A stretch of DNA of 64,000 bases from Closterium sp. NIES-65 (GCA_948144175.1 CANXME010002106.1:248001-312000), one strand, 5' to 3'. Positions 9,570-22,038 are shown, counted from the stretch's first letter. A program made the numbers and translations. Notes: generated by a model not told the origin, from the letters alone.

Positions 9570-9782
9570 AAGTGCAAGCGGAAAGTAACTGGTGTCACCA
9601 TCGCCTCAACGCGGAAAGGACCACAGAATCGTGGACGGAGCCTGGACGGCAGATGAGAAGGTCCAAGAACGAGTGTCCAAAACAAACTGTTTTCGATTCC
9701 AATCATCTAGTCATGTCAATAACCATCAGCATGTTGTTTATGGGAGTTCTGAATCGTGGTGAGTTGTCTCCCATAGTTGTTG
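9570..9782 (-). mobile_element. Old gypsy fragment, left part (end of pol)
   Basis: Minus-strand remnant aligned by eye with gypsy H at 52290-52500: shared GCAAGCGGAA, CTCAACG-GAAA-GGACCACAGAA and ATCGTGGTGA blocks between the integrase end and the chromodomain. It is interrupted by copia C and continues at 24327. Strongly decayed, without its own LTRs nearby, so older than copia C. Confidence 0.65.
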
Positions 9783-9916
9783 TGTTGAGATAGTAGCGAG
9801 GAATGAATGAACTACGAAAGAAAACAGTACAAGTACCAACCCTAATTGGGTTGTACCCCCTATGGGCTACCCCACTACAGCCTACAAACATGCATCAGCA
9901 ATATAATAATCTAACA
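9783..9916 (-). repeat. 3' LTR of copia C
   Basis: 134 bp. On the plus strand it begins TGTTGAGATAG and ends AATCTAACA. It is followed on its right by the element's polypurine tract (complement of 9917-9940, containing CCCCCATAGGCAAAGTGGGG). It shares a central block with LTRs of D, I, F, J and the coding-free element. Confidence 0.9.
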
Positions 9917-10149
9917 CACCCCCATAGGCAAAGTGGGGGAGAACAAGGGGTCACAAGACCAGTCAAGCAAAGCAAAGCAAAGCAAGCTCAGGGTGGACCT
10001 CAAGGATACCACACAAATTCCGAGCACAAGTTCAAGGCCACAAGGCCAGTTCACATGCAGTAAAGCATATATATAACAGTGCTACACAAGCAAGAGCAGG
10101 TATATATATGCAGCAGTACAGACAAGGTCAAGAGGTAAGCAAGTGAGGC

Positions 10150-13100
10150 CCAGTGGGCACAAGACCTAGCAAAGTGCAGAAGCGCTGATAGTCACAAGGC
10201 GGAAGTGCCTTGGTGAACACATCAGCAGTGTTGGCCTCAGTGGCCACGTGACGCAGACGAAGCTGACCGCGGTGCTGCAGCTCTCGAGCAAGAAAGTAGC
10301 GCAGAGCAATGTGCTTCGTCCTGTGCTCCAGTCTGTGCTCCTCACACAAGGCAATGGCTGCCTTGTTGTCGACGTACAGCACTGGAGGAGAACGAGGCCG
10401 CTCTCCAAGGTCAGTCAGCAGGTAGGTGAGCCAGCAAAGCTCCTGGGCAGCCATGGCAGTGGCGTAGATCTCAACCTCACAACTGGAGCTGAGAACAGAA
10501 GAAGAGCGAGTAGAGCGCCAAGAGACAGAGCCAGAGCCAAGACTGAAGGTGTAACCCTGAGACGACCGCTCTGTAGCCTGGTCATCAGCCCAAGAAGCAT
10601 CTCAGTGCCCAGTGAGAACAGGCCGGTCTCGCCCTCCAAGCACTAGCCCCATGCCCGACGTACTGCACAAGTAGCGCAACACCCTCTTAGCTGCATCCAT
10701 GTGCTCCTTCCGGTGACGGCCGGGAGCAACATAGCATGCTAAGATGCTGAGAGGGTATGCGAGGTCAAGTCGAGTGCAGGTCATCAGGTACATGAGGCAG
10801 CCCACAAGCTCTGGATACAAGCCACTCGACTCTACGGACTCATCCGAAGGCAGAGCTGAGAGCGAGTGTTCCGTAGGCAAAGGAGTGGACTGAGGCGAGG
10901 AGTACGTGAAGCCGAAGCGCTGAAGGACCTGCTGCACCATGTGTGACTGAGTCAGGGTAATGGTGCGGCGTGCTCTGTCCCGGGTGATCCGCAAGCCAAG
11001 ATAACTTGTCAGTTCACCCAGGTCTGTGCACGTGTGTCTCTTCTGCAGCTCCGACTTCACGTGGGCGAGTGCGGCAGTGTCCCCAGTGGCAAAGACCAAG
11101 TCGTAGACGTACACGAGGATGTAGAATGGCGGCAGCGAGGTGCCGGTGCGTAGAAACAGTGACGGGTCAGCAGTAGAAGGAGCGAACCCAAGAGCCGCAA
11201 GTGTAGTCCTCAGTGTGTCGTGCCACTCACGTGGCGCCTGGCGGAGACCGTAGACTAGCCGGCGGAGGCTCCACTGGGTACCAGGAGGAAACGACCCAGT
11301 GAAGCCAGGAGGGCGGCGCAGCCAGATCTCCTCGTGCACGCGATCCTGCAGGAAAGCAGTGCTGAAGTCAAGGGAGTGTAGCTCGTAGTCACGCTGAGCA
11401 GCGACGTGCAGCAGAATTCGAAAAGTGGTCATCTTCGGGGTCGGGGAGAAGGTCTGGAAGAGGTCAACTCCCTGCCGCTGACTGAAGCCTCGCGCAACGT
11501 AACGCGCCTTGAAGACAGGCGGAGAACCTGGCGGCCACTTCACCCTGAAAATCCACATGCCACTAACGATGTTCGCCCCAGGCGGGGGAACCTCGTCGAC
11601 GTAGGTGCCTGTGGACTTCCAGGAAGCCATCTCTGCGTCCATGGCTGTCTGCCACTGAGAGGAGTAGGGACCGGCCATCGCCTCTGCGTAAGAGCGTGGG
11701 GTCGGGATGTCTAGAGCATCCGGGTCTCCCTCAGGGGCAACAAGCATGGACACGAGATGGGGCAAAGCGGCGGCAAAGCACTGGAACTCCTCCTGCCTGT
11801 CCTCAAGGACGTCCGTGCCAAGAGCACAGTCACCCCCGACGGACGGAGGACAGGCAGACGCAGACTCAGCAGACTCAGACTCAGCAACAAGACTGGCAGC
11901 GTAGTCTAGACGACACGCGGCAGCAAAGTCCACCAGCTCAGCAAATAGGGCAGATGCAGTAGCGGACTCAAAGGAAGGGTCAGTGACAACAGTAGCAAGG
12001 AGACGCGTGACAGTAGGACTAGCAGCACGACGAGAGTCGGACTCCGGGTCGGCAAGTGTAGGAAGAGAAGACTGAGGAGGAGAAGGCAAAGGGGCACGCA
12101 GAGGAGCAGTGGACGGACGCAGAGACATCCTATGCGTGCGAGGGACAGGAGGAGGACGCTGACGCGAACCGCGACCACTAGGGCGAGCAGCACGGACAGG
12201 TGACGCAGGGCGGGACGCAGGCTCACGACGCTCAGCAAGACCTCCAGTAGGACCAGTGTAGGGAGACGGAGAAGGCAGCGGAGAGGCAGGCTGGAGCTGT
12301 AACTGTGACTGCGACGGGACAAGCTGTGGACACTCTGAGGGAGGAGAAGGACCAGTGGAAGGCGGGAGACCAAGAACCTGCTGAAGGAGCGGAACGAAGT
12401 ACGGCCGAGGCCGCGCAGCACCTCCAGACACAGCAGGTACAGCACCAGCACCCCCCGAGGCAGCATCAGCACCAGGAGCAGCTCCAGCTCCAGCACCTCC
12501 AGCAGCGCCAGAAGTACCCTCAGTAGGACCGAAAGCCGTAGACCCAGCGCCAGATTCGCAGCAGCTCTAGCTCCAGAGGCACCTCCAGCAGGACCGCCTC
12601 CAGGACCAGCAGTCGTAGACTCCGCGCCAGCACCCGCAGCAGCTCCAACTCCAGAGGCACCTCCGGGCCCGGCAGCTCCAGTACTCGCAGTATGAGCACC
12701 TCTAGGACCCGTGGCACCAGCTCCCTCAGCAGCAACAGAACCTCTAGTACCCGCAGCACCCCCAGCTCCAGCAGCTCGCCTCTAGCGCCGGGCAAACCAC
12801 TCACGCAGCTCTAGAGGAGAGAGTGGCTCACGGCGAGAAGAAAGGTCCGGAGAACCACCAGGAACAGTAGCAGCAGGCTCAGTACCCCCAGACTCAGCAC
12901 CCCCAGGCGTAGCACCCCCAGGCTCAGCACCCCCAGGCTCAGCACCCCCAGGCTCCGCACCCCCTGGCTCAACACCCCCAGGCTCCGCACCCTTAGGCTC
13001 AGCACCCCCAGGCTCAGCACCCCCAGGCTCCGCACGCCCAGGCTCCGCACCCCAAGTCCCGGTGTCCCCACGCACAGCACCTTCAGCAGCACCAGAGTCA

Positions 13101-15306
13101 CCAGTGACCTCGACATGCTCAGCAGCGTCTACCTGGGACACACCTGAAGGGGCAGGACCCTGAGGGGGAAGGGGGTCTACTAGAGGGGGACCTGGGACAA
13201 AGAAGAGCGGGGGCGGGGGAAGGGACGGAGTGCGGTAGGGGAAGAGCCGGTAGAAGGGGACCGACTCGTCAAACGTGACGTCCTGAGAGGACAGAACACG
13301 TCGAGAGGTGGGGTGGTAGAACTGCCACCCAGGTGCGTCAGGAGGGAAACCCAGGAAGACGCAGGGAGCAGCACGAGAGGACATCTTGTCCGCGGACAAG
13401 TCGCGAACAAACGCCTGAGATCCCCAGTCACAGAACGCCGACGCATCGCCAACCTTCCCCGTCCACAGCAGAGCTCGGGAGGTCTCCGGCCTGGAGACCC
13501 GGGGCTGGAGGTTGATCTGATGCGCCGCGTACCGAACCGCAAACGGCCACAGAAAATGGGGGGCAGCCGCATGCATCATGGACGTACGGGCGACGTCCAT
13601 GACCATGCCAATGCGGCGCTCAGCAATCCCATTTAGCTCTGGAGAGTCCGGAAGTGGATGCCTCGTGCATGACAGTAGGCTCGCAGAAGGCCAGAGGAGA
13701 ACTCTCCGCCTCTGTCCGAGTGCAAACGCAGAACAGGAAAGTCCGAGCCGAAGCTCTTCCTGAGCTGGAGACGAGCTGCGCGGATCCAGTCGATCAACAC
13801 CTAAGTGACTTCACCCTTGCTGCGCAAGGGGAAGACCGTGGTGTAACGCGAGTAGTCGTCAACCACCAGCAGGAAGTAGCGCTCGTGACCCTGCCCACGG
13901 ACGCGGGCTGGGCCCCACACGTCCATGTGAAGCGTCTGCAGCGGGGCCTCCGTCGGAGGAAACGGGGAGGAGTGAGGGGTAGCCCGGAGGCGTCCCTCAA
14001 CACAGGGGACACAGGGAGGGCCAGGACCCGGAGGAAGGGGAGGGAGGGACCGGGGAAGACCAGAGACAAGAAGACGAGAGGCCATGCTCCGGAGACGAAG
14101 CAGGGAGGGGTGACCCATGCGGTGGTGGCACAGGAGGGTCTCGTGGGACAGGAGGCGACACGAACAGGGGGCAGACTCAGGACCAGACCTGGACGCTGCA
14201 GCAAACACCTGACCCGACGCAGGTACCTGACCAGACACAAAAGGAGGAGACGGAACAGTGAGTGTGTACAGGCTCGACCCCGGCCGATGCGTGAACGTGG
14301 TCAAGTGTCGGCCCGTGTCCGCGTCCGTGCAGTGGGTGTCCCGTCGGCGTGCAGGGATGAACTGGTCAACCCTTGCATCCTGGAGGTCAGCACCCGCCAC
14401 CAAGTTCGTAGAGAACGAGGGGAGGTACACACCCGACAGGGAGCCAGACGGGACCGCAGGGCACGGAAGGACAGTGGAGTAGCTAGCCAGAACAGGACCC
14501 CGAGAGGGGTCTGCCAGGGAGAGTGCAACCGGCCGACTAAGCGGGGTGAGTGTGGTGCGGTCGCGAAAGAAGGAGCAAGACGCCCCCGAGTCAAGGGTGA
14601 AGGTGAGGGAGGCCAGAGCCGACGCAGTACCTGAGAGAGCAGACTCACCAGCACCTGAGGACGCAGACTCACTGGCACCTAGAGCAACAACCTTACCAGC
14701 ACCTGGAACAACAGTCTCAACAGCACCTAGAGCAGCAGTACCAATGCCCGGGTCGGGCGGGAAACACCGGTAACAGTCACCCTCCTCACTAATAGTCACA
14801 GCATACATGGCACGAAGAATAGCATCATAGTCAAGATCAAAGATAGCTACTCCTGCCCTAGACAGCTGGTCCCAGCGAGGGATCTCAGTGGCGTCAGGAA
14901 ACTGGCGGCGCCAAGCGTCAGTCAGGCGGCCAAAGCAGCGCTGGGTGGGGTGTGGACCACCACACGGCTCACCCGCACGGTCGCCAGTGCGCAGGACGTA
15001 GGTGCACGGACCGGTACCCCCACCCCTCTGACGCGCAGTGTACCACTCACGGAGCTGCTGAGGGGATAGGGTCTCCTTACCACGCTGCTGCTGTTGGCGC
15101 TGACCACCACCAGAGCCACTCCTCTGCGACGAGCCACGACCTCCTCCGCCGCCTCCGCCGTCGCCGCCGCCGCCACCTCCGCTACCACCTCCACTCCCAC
15201 TGTCGCCGCCGCCAGCGCCGCCTCCACCTCCACTCCCACCACCACCGCCGCGGCCGCCTCCGCCTCCACTACCGCCACTGACACCTCCGCTCCCGCCACC
15301 ACTCCC
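10150..15306 (-). pseudogene. Copia C pol and end of gag
   Basis: Minus-strand copia coding region, reading from right to left. A Gly-rich gag end lies at about 15300-15110, then the CTYVLRTGDRAGEPC...H...C module at about 15010-14930 and the protease TLDSGA at about 14600. The GAG-pre-integrase HETLLCHHRMGHPS segment is at about 14150-14095, and the integrase starts with HMDVWGPARVRGQG at about 13930. A spacer follows with pentapeptide repeats of the GGAEP type (about 13060-12880), then reverse transcriptase at about 11640-10900 and RNase H at about 10620-10150 ending near ADVFTKAL. The polyprotein supplies capsid and replication enzymes. It is broken at several points. Confidence 0.8.
12880..13060 (-). 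repeat. 15-bp coding repeat in integrase-RT spacer of copia C
   Basis: On the plus strand, repeats of CCCCCAGGCTCAGCA and variants, about 12 units, encoding GGAEP-like pentapeptides on the element's strand. Equivalent arrays occur in copia D (19420-19560) and copia I (57040-57245). Confidence 0.75.
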
Positions 15307-15438
15307 TGTCAGATTATCATAGTTGATGCATGTTTGTAGGCTATAGTGGGGTAGCACATATGGGGTACAACTTTCTAGGGTTGTATTTGTACCCAACCCT
15401 GACTTAGTCATTTTCATTCCTGTTCACTTGTTTTCACA
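15307..15438 (+). repeat. 5' LTR of copia D
   Basis: 132 bp, begins TGTCAGATTATC and ends GTTTTCACA. It differs from the 3' LTR at one base by eye. Confidence 0.92.
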
Positions 15439-15452
15439 TGGTATAGAGCGGG
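15439..15452 (+). other. Primer-binding site of copia D
   Basis: TGGTATAGAGCGGG directly after the 5' LTR. It is close to TGGTATCAGAGC, the site complementary to the 3' end of initiator methionine tRNA used by most copia and gypsy elements. Confidence 0.8.
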
Positions 15453-15479
15453 TCCTTCCTTAGGACCGTTTTTTTAGGG

Positions 15480-16300
15480 CCCACCGAAGCGCGCCCCGAG
15501 GCGCGCCTTTTTTTTAGCGACCCCTCGGGTCGCCATTTCCCTCGCGGCCGCGCTGTCCCTCAGACGCGGCCCCGACGCCGCCTGCTTGACGCGGCCCCGC
15601 CGCCTCCACTGACGCGGCCCCGCTCCGCCGGCTCTGACGCGGCCCTGCCGCCCGCTTCGTCGCGGCCCCACCGCCTGCTTGACGCAGCACTGCCGCCTCC
15701 CCTGACGCGGCTCCACCGCTGGCTCCGCCGCTGCACCCTACGGCCCGCCGCTGCACCCTACGGCCCACCGCCTCACCTGACGGCCCCGCCGCTGCACCTG
15801 CCGGCCCGCCGCTGCACCTGCCGGCCCGCCGCTGCACCTGCCGCCCCGCCGCTGCACCCCACCGCCCGCCGCTGCACCCTATGGCCCGCCGCCCCACCTG
15901 GTCGGCCCGCCGCTACACCCTACGGCCCCGCCACTGCACCTGCCGGCCCGCCGCTGCACCGGTCGACCCGCCGCTGCACCTAACGGCCCCGCCCCTGCAT
16001 CTCCCGGCCGAGCCGCCCCAGCAGCAGAGCCGCCCCAGCAGCCGAACCCCCCGGGAGCCGAGCCGCCCAACGCCGAGCCGCCCGGGACCCGAGCCGCTCT
16101 GCTGCCGAGCCGCCCGGGAGCCGAGCCGCCCTGCACCCGAGCCGCCCTGCCGCCGAGCCGCCCGGGAGCCGAGCCGCCCTGCGCCCGAGCCGCCCAGCCG
16201 CCGAGCCGCCCGGGAGCCGAGCCGCTGTGCACCCGAGCCGCCCGGTCGCTGAGCCGCCTTTCTGCATAGCTGCACGACCTGCCCTGCCTGGTGAGCACAG
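15480..16300 (+). repeat. GC-rich tandem-repeat leader of copia D
   Basis: Untranslated leader between primer site and gag. It has arrays built on a CCGCCGCTGCACCTGCCGGC word (about 15735-15990) and on a GAGCCGCCCGGGAGCC word (about 16040-16260). The leaders of copia C, F, I and the coding-free element are also GC-rich repeat arrays but with different units. It may form strong RNA structure (packaging or translation control), which is inference. Confidence 0.75.
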
Positions 16301-16357
16301 TCCCACTGCCACTGCGAGCTCTTTCCCTACTGCTTGCACTGCGTCGCTGCCGTCGCC

Positions 16358-19300
16358 ATGGCTACCCCTAGTGTCCAAGCTTTTGACGCTGAGGGTCGCG
16401 CCATTGATTTTGAGGTCTGGTTAGACGACCTGCAGCTGTTCTTACAGTGCGACAGGGCTGACGACCTTTCTCTCTTTGACCTCACCTCTGGCGCCTCTCC
16501 TGCTCCTGCTGCTGATGCTGATCCCACTGTCCGCTCTAAGTGGGCCACCCGCGATGCTGCTGCACATCTTGCTGTGCGTCGCCACCTCCCTACCTCTGAG
16601 CGTGCGCACTTTAGTCAGTACAAGAGTGCTCAGACCTTGTACGACGCTGTAGTTGCGCGCTACTCCTCCCCTGCCACTGCTGCACTGAGCCGTCTCATGC
16701 TTCCCTACCTCTTTCCTGACCTCTCTGCCTTTCCCACTGTCGCTGACCTCATTACGCACCTCCGCACTAGTGACACTCGCTACCGCGCCGCCCTTCCTGC
16801 TGAGTTCTGCGCTAAGAACCCCCCCCCCATGTACATCGCTCTCTACTACGTAGTCGCGCGCCTCCCTGACTCCCTTCGTGTCATCAGGGACCACTTTCTC
16901 GCAGTCTGTCCCACCACCCTCACCGTCGACCTCCTCGAGAAGGCCCTCCTCGCAGCGGAGAAGAGCATAGTCGCTGTAGGTGCTTCTCGTGGTGACCCTC
17001 GCACCCCCATCTTTGAGGGGTGCTCTCCTTCCCCCTTGCTGCCCTCTGTTGCCTCTGCTGCTGCTGCCGACCTGCTTGGTCTTGAGTCGGTCGGCGCGGC
17101 GTCTGCCCCTAGTGGGAGACGTCGCTCCAGCAAGGGCAAGGGAGGCAAGGGCGCGGGTGGAGCTGGAGGGGGCGGTGGCGGTGGCGGCGGTGGCGGCGGA
17201 GGGAGTGGGGGTGGCGGCGGGACTAGTGGCGGGGGTGGTGGTGGTGGTGGCAGCAGCGGCGGAGACGGTGGTGGTGGTGCCAGCGGTGGTGGTGGAGGCA
17301 GCGGCGGCAGTGGAGGCGGCGGAGGTGGAGGCGGTGGAGGCGGCAGCGGAGGAGGCGGTGGTGGTGGAGGAGGTGGAGCTGGTCGAGGTGGTACCCAGCA
17401 GCGTAGCGGCGGTGGTGGTGGCCAGCGCTCGCAGCGGCAGCAGCAGCAGCGCTCGCGGGACATCCCTCCGCCTCAGCAGCTTCGTGAGTGGTACGCTGGG
17501 CGTCAGAGGGGTGGGGGTACTGGTCCCTGCACCTACGTTCTTCGTTCCGGCGACCGCGCGGGTGAGCAGTGTGGGTGTGCCCACGCCACCCAGCGCTGCT
17601 TTGGCTGCCTGACGGACGCTTGGCGTCAGCAGTTCCCTGGGGCTAGTGAGATCCCTCGCTGGGATGAGCTTCTCAGGGCTGGTGTAGCGATCTTTGATCT
17701 TGATTTTGATGCTATCCTTGCTGCTATGTATGTTGTGGATTATAGTGAGGAGAATGAGGGTTACCGTTGTTTCCAGCCCGACCCGGGCATTGGTACTGCT
17801 GCGCTAGGTGCTTGTGAGGCTGCTGCTCTAGGTGCCAGTGCGTCTGTGCTCTCAGGTACTGGTGAGACTGCGCTCTCAGGTACTGCGTCGTCCTCGTCCT
17901 CCCTCACTTTCACACTTGACTCCGGAGCTTCTCGCTCCTTCTTTCGAGACCGCACTACCCTTACGCCGCTCGGCCGGCCGGTTGCGGTCTCCCTTGCTGA
18001 CCCCTCTGGGGGTCCTGTCCTGTCTCACTTCTTCAGTGTCCTCCCGTGTCCGGCTGCCCCTTCGGGCACCCTGTCGGGTCTGTACCTTCCCTCGTTCTCT
18101 ACGAACTTGGTGAGTGGAGCGGACCTGCAGGATGTGGGGGTTCACCAGTTCACTCCTGCGAGTCAGCGGGTGACCCACTGCACGGAGGCACGCACAGGCC
18201 GACACCTGGCCACGTTCTCGCGTCGGCCGGGGTCGAGTCTCTACACCCTGACCGTTGAGTCTCCTCCTGTCCCTGCGTCTGGTCAGGTGGCTGCGTCGGG
18301 TCAGGTGCTTGCTGCTGCGTCCCGGTCAGGTCCTGAGTCTGCCCCCTGTTCTTGTCGCCTCCTGTCTCACGAGACTCTCCTGTGGCACCACCGTCTTGGC
18401 CACCCCTCCTTGCCCCGTCTTCGGAGCATGGCTTCCCGTGTCCTTGTCTCTGGTCTTCCCCAGTCTCTCCCTCCTCTCCCCTCCGGGCCAGGACCTTCCT
18501 GTGTCCCCTGTGTCGAGGGTCGCCTCCGGGCTACTCCTCACTCCTCCCACTTCCCCTCGACAGAGGCTCCCCTGCAGACGCTTCACATGGATGTGTGGGG
18601 CCCAGCCCCCGTCCGTGGGCAGGGTTACGAGCGCTACTTCCTGTTGGTGGTTGACGACTACTCGCGTTACACCACAGTCCTCCCCTTGCGCAGCAAGGGT
18701 GCGGTCACTGAGGTGTTGATCGGCTGGATCCGCGAGGCTCGTCTCCAGCTCAGGAAGAGCTTCGGATCGGACTTTCCTGCTCTGCGTCTGTACTTTGACA
18801 GAGGCTGAGAGTTCTCTTCTCGCCTTCTGCGGGACTACTGTCGTGCACGGGGGATCCGCCAGACCTTCACGCTTCCGGACTCACCACAGCAAAATGGGAT
18901 TGCTGAGCGCCGCATTGGCATGGTCATGGATGTCGCTCGTACGTCCATGATGCATGCGGCTGCCCCACATTTTCTGTGGCCGTTTGCGGTGAGGTACCTG
19001 GCGCATCAGCTCAACCTTCACCCCCCGGTCTCTCGGCCTGCAATGTCCCCAGCCTTGCTGTGGACGGGGAAGGTTGGCGATGCGTCTGTGTTCCGTGTCT
19101 GGGGATCTCGGGCGTTTGTCCGCGACTTGTCTGTGTCTTCCTTGGCTTCCCCACTGACGCCCCAAGGTGGCAGTTTTACCACCCCTCCTCTCGTCGTGTT
19201 CTGTCCTCCCAGGACGTCACGTTCGACGAGTCAGTCCCCTTCTACCGTCTCTTCCCCTACCGCACTCCTTCCCTCCCCCCTCCCCCGGACTTCCTTGTGC

Positions 19301-22038
19301 CGGTTCCCCCCCCGGTAGACCCCCTCCCCCCTCAGGTTCCTGCACCCTCAGGTGTGTCCCAGGTAGACGCCGTTGACCCGGTCGAGGTAACTGGTGACTC
19401 TGGTGCTGCTGCGGGTGCTGAGCCTGGGGGTGCTGACTCTGGGGGTGCCGGGTCGGGAGCTGCTGAGCCTCGGGGTGCTGTGCTGGGAGCTGCTGAGCCT
19501 GGGGGTGCTGCGTCTGGAGCTGCTGAGCCTGGGATTTCTCCTGCTGCTGCGTCTCGCCGGGAGCCCCTCTCTCCACAGGAGCTGCGTGAGTGGTTCGCTC
19601 GCCGCTGGAGGCGTGCTGCTGAGTCTGGAGGTGCTGCTGGAGGTGGAGCTGGAGCTTCTTCGACCGTCGAGGGTGCGGGTGCTGCCGGTCCATGAGCTGC
19701 TGGACCTGCGGATCCTCCTGGAGCTGGAGCTGGTGAGGGCGTTCGTGCTGAGCCTACTACTGTTGGTCCTGCCGCTGGAGGTGTGGGTGGCACTGGTGCT
19801 GTCGCTAAGGGTGCAGGTACTGTCCCTGCTGAGTCTGGAGCTGCCGCGCGGCCTCGGCCGTACTTCGTTCCGCTCCTGCAGCAGGTTCTTGGTCTTTCTC
19901 CTCCAGTAGAGGGTCCACCGCCTGTCCAGTCGCAGTCCCTGCTGGAGCCTTCCTCTCCACTGCCTGCTCCCTCTCCTTACACTGGTCCTACTAGAGGTCT
20001 TGCTGAGCGTCGTGAGCCTGCGTCTCGTCGCGCGTCGCCTGTTCGTGCTGCTCGCGCTAGTGGTCGCAGTTCGCGTCAGCGTCCTCCTCCTGTCCCTGGC
20101 ACGCACCGGATGTCTTTGCGTCCGTCCACTGCTCCTCTGCGTGCCCCTTTGCCTTCTCCTCCTGAGTCCTCTCTTCCTGCGCTTGCCGACCCTGAGTCGG
20201 ACTCTCTTCGTGCTGCCAGTCCTACTGTCACGCGTCTGCTTGCTACTGTCGTCACTGACCCCTCTTTTGAGTCCACTGCTGCGTCTGCTCTAGTCACTGA
20301 GCTCGTCGATTTTGCTGCTCGCTGTCGTCTCGACTACGCTGCTAGTCTTGTTGCTGAGTCTGCGTCTGTCTATCCTCCGTCCGTCGGGGGTGAGTGTGCT
20401 CTTGGCACGGACGTCCTAGAGGACAGGCAGGAGGAGTTACAGTGTCTAGCGGCTGCTTCACCTCATCTCGCGTCTGTACTGCTTGCCCCTGAGGGAGACC
20501 CGGATGCACTAGACATCCCGACTCCGCGTTCTCATGCGGAGGCCGTAGAGGGTCCCTACTCCTCTTAGTGGTAGGCAGCTATGGATGCAGAGATGGCTTC
20601 CTGGAAGTCCACAGGCACCTACGTTGACGCGGTTCCCCCTCCTGGGGCGAACATCGTCAGTGGCATGTGGATCTTCAGGGTGAAGCGGCCGCCGGGCTCT
20701 CCACCTGTCTTCAAGGCACGGTACGTTGCTCGTGGCTTCAGTCAGCGGCAGGGAGTTGACTACTTTCAGACCTTCTCTCCCACCTCGAAGATGACTACTC
20801 TTTGGGTGCTGCTGCACATAGCCGCTCAGCGCGACTACGAGCTTCACTCTCTCGACTTCAGCACTGCGTTCTTGCAGGGTAGCCTGCACGAGGAGATCTG
20901 GCTTCGCCGTCCACCTGGCTTCACTGGGACTTTCCCTCCTGGCACCCAGTGGAGCCTCCGACGGCCAGTCTACGGTCTCCACCAGGCACCGCGTGAGTGG
21001 CACGACACACTGAGGACTACGCTTGCGGCTCTTGGGTTTGCTCCTTCCACTGCTGACCCGTCGCTGTTTCTTCGCACCGACACTTCCCTGCCGCCGCTCT
21101 ACATCCTCGTGTACGTCGACGACTTGGTCTTTGCCACAGCGGACACTGCTGGACTCGCCTACGTGAAGTCCGAGCTGCTGAAGAGACACACGTGTACTGA
21201 CCTGGGTGAACTGCGCAGCTACCTTGGCTTGCAGATCACTCGGGACAGAGCACGCCGCACCATTACCTTGACTCAATCACACATGGTGCAGCAGGTCCTT
21301 CAGCGCTTCGGCTTTACGTACTCCTCGCCTCAGGCCACTCCTCTGCCTACTCGCCACTCACTCTCAGCTCTGCCTTCGGATGAGTCCGTAGAGTCGAGTG
21401 GCCCGTATGCAGAGCTTGTTGGCTGCCTCATGTACCTGATGACCTGCACACGACCTGACCTTGCATACCCTCTGAGCATTCTTGCACGCTATGTTGCTCC
21501 TGGGAGACACAGACCGGAGCACATGGCTGCAGCGAAGAGGGTATTGTGCTACTTGTGCAGTACGTCGGGCATGGGGCTAGTGCTTGGAGGGCGGAGTCCA
21601 GTGGTCCTTACCGGCCACGCGGACGCTTCTTGGGCTGACGATCAGGCTACGCAGCGGTCGTCACAGGGTTACACCTTCAGCCTTGGTTCCGGCTCGGTCT
21701 CGTGGCGGTCTACTCGCTCGTCTTCGGTTCTCGGCTCCAGTTGTGAGGCTGAGATCTACGCCGGGGCCATGGCTGCACAAGAGCTTCGCTGGCTCACCTA
21801 CCTGCTGACTGACCTTGGAGAGCCGCCTCGTTCTCCTCCAGTGCTGTACGTAGACAACAAGGCCATGCTGGCCTTGTGTCGAGAGCAGCGCTTGGAGCAC
21901 AGAACGAAGCACATTGCTCTCCGCTACTTCCTCGCTCGTGAGCTGCAGCAGCGTGGTCAGTTGCGACTTGCGTACGTGGCCTCTGAGGCCAACATTGCTG
22001 ATGTGTTCACCAAGGCACTCGCGCCTTGTGACCATTAG
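16358..22038 (+). pseudogene. Copia D gag-pol
   Basis: Starts MATPSVQAFDAEGRAIDFE. Gag runs to about 17150, followed by an extreme Gly/Ser-rich stretch (about 17155-17395) and a CX13CX3HX4C module (about 17528-17602) in place of the usual copia CCHC knuckle. Protease TLDSGA is near 17915, GAG-pre-integrase HETLLWHHRLGHPS near 18370, and integrase runs from HMDVWGPAPVRGQG (about 18585) to about 19080. A Pro/Gly/Glu-rich spacer of over 1 kb precedes reverse transcriptase (about 20640-21330, YVDD near 21115) and RNase H (about 21600-22010, ending near ADVFTKAL). All domains for a copia polyprotein are present; about four breaks make it non-coding as it stands. Confidence 0.85.
17155..17395 (+). 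repeat. Gly-rich codon run in copia D gag
   Basis: About 80 codons almost all GGN with some AGC/AGT, encoding Gly and Ser between the gag body and the zinc-like module. Copia C and I have the same type of run at the same place. Confidence 0.85.

Noticed and set aside
15480-16300. Possible small protein genes in the GC-rich leaders of copia C and D
   Set aside because: Open frames follow from the repeat unit and GC richness; no conserved protein between the two leaders.
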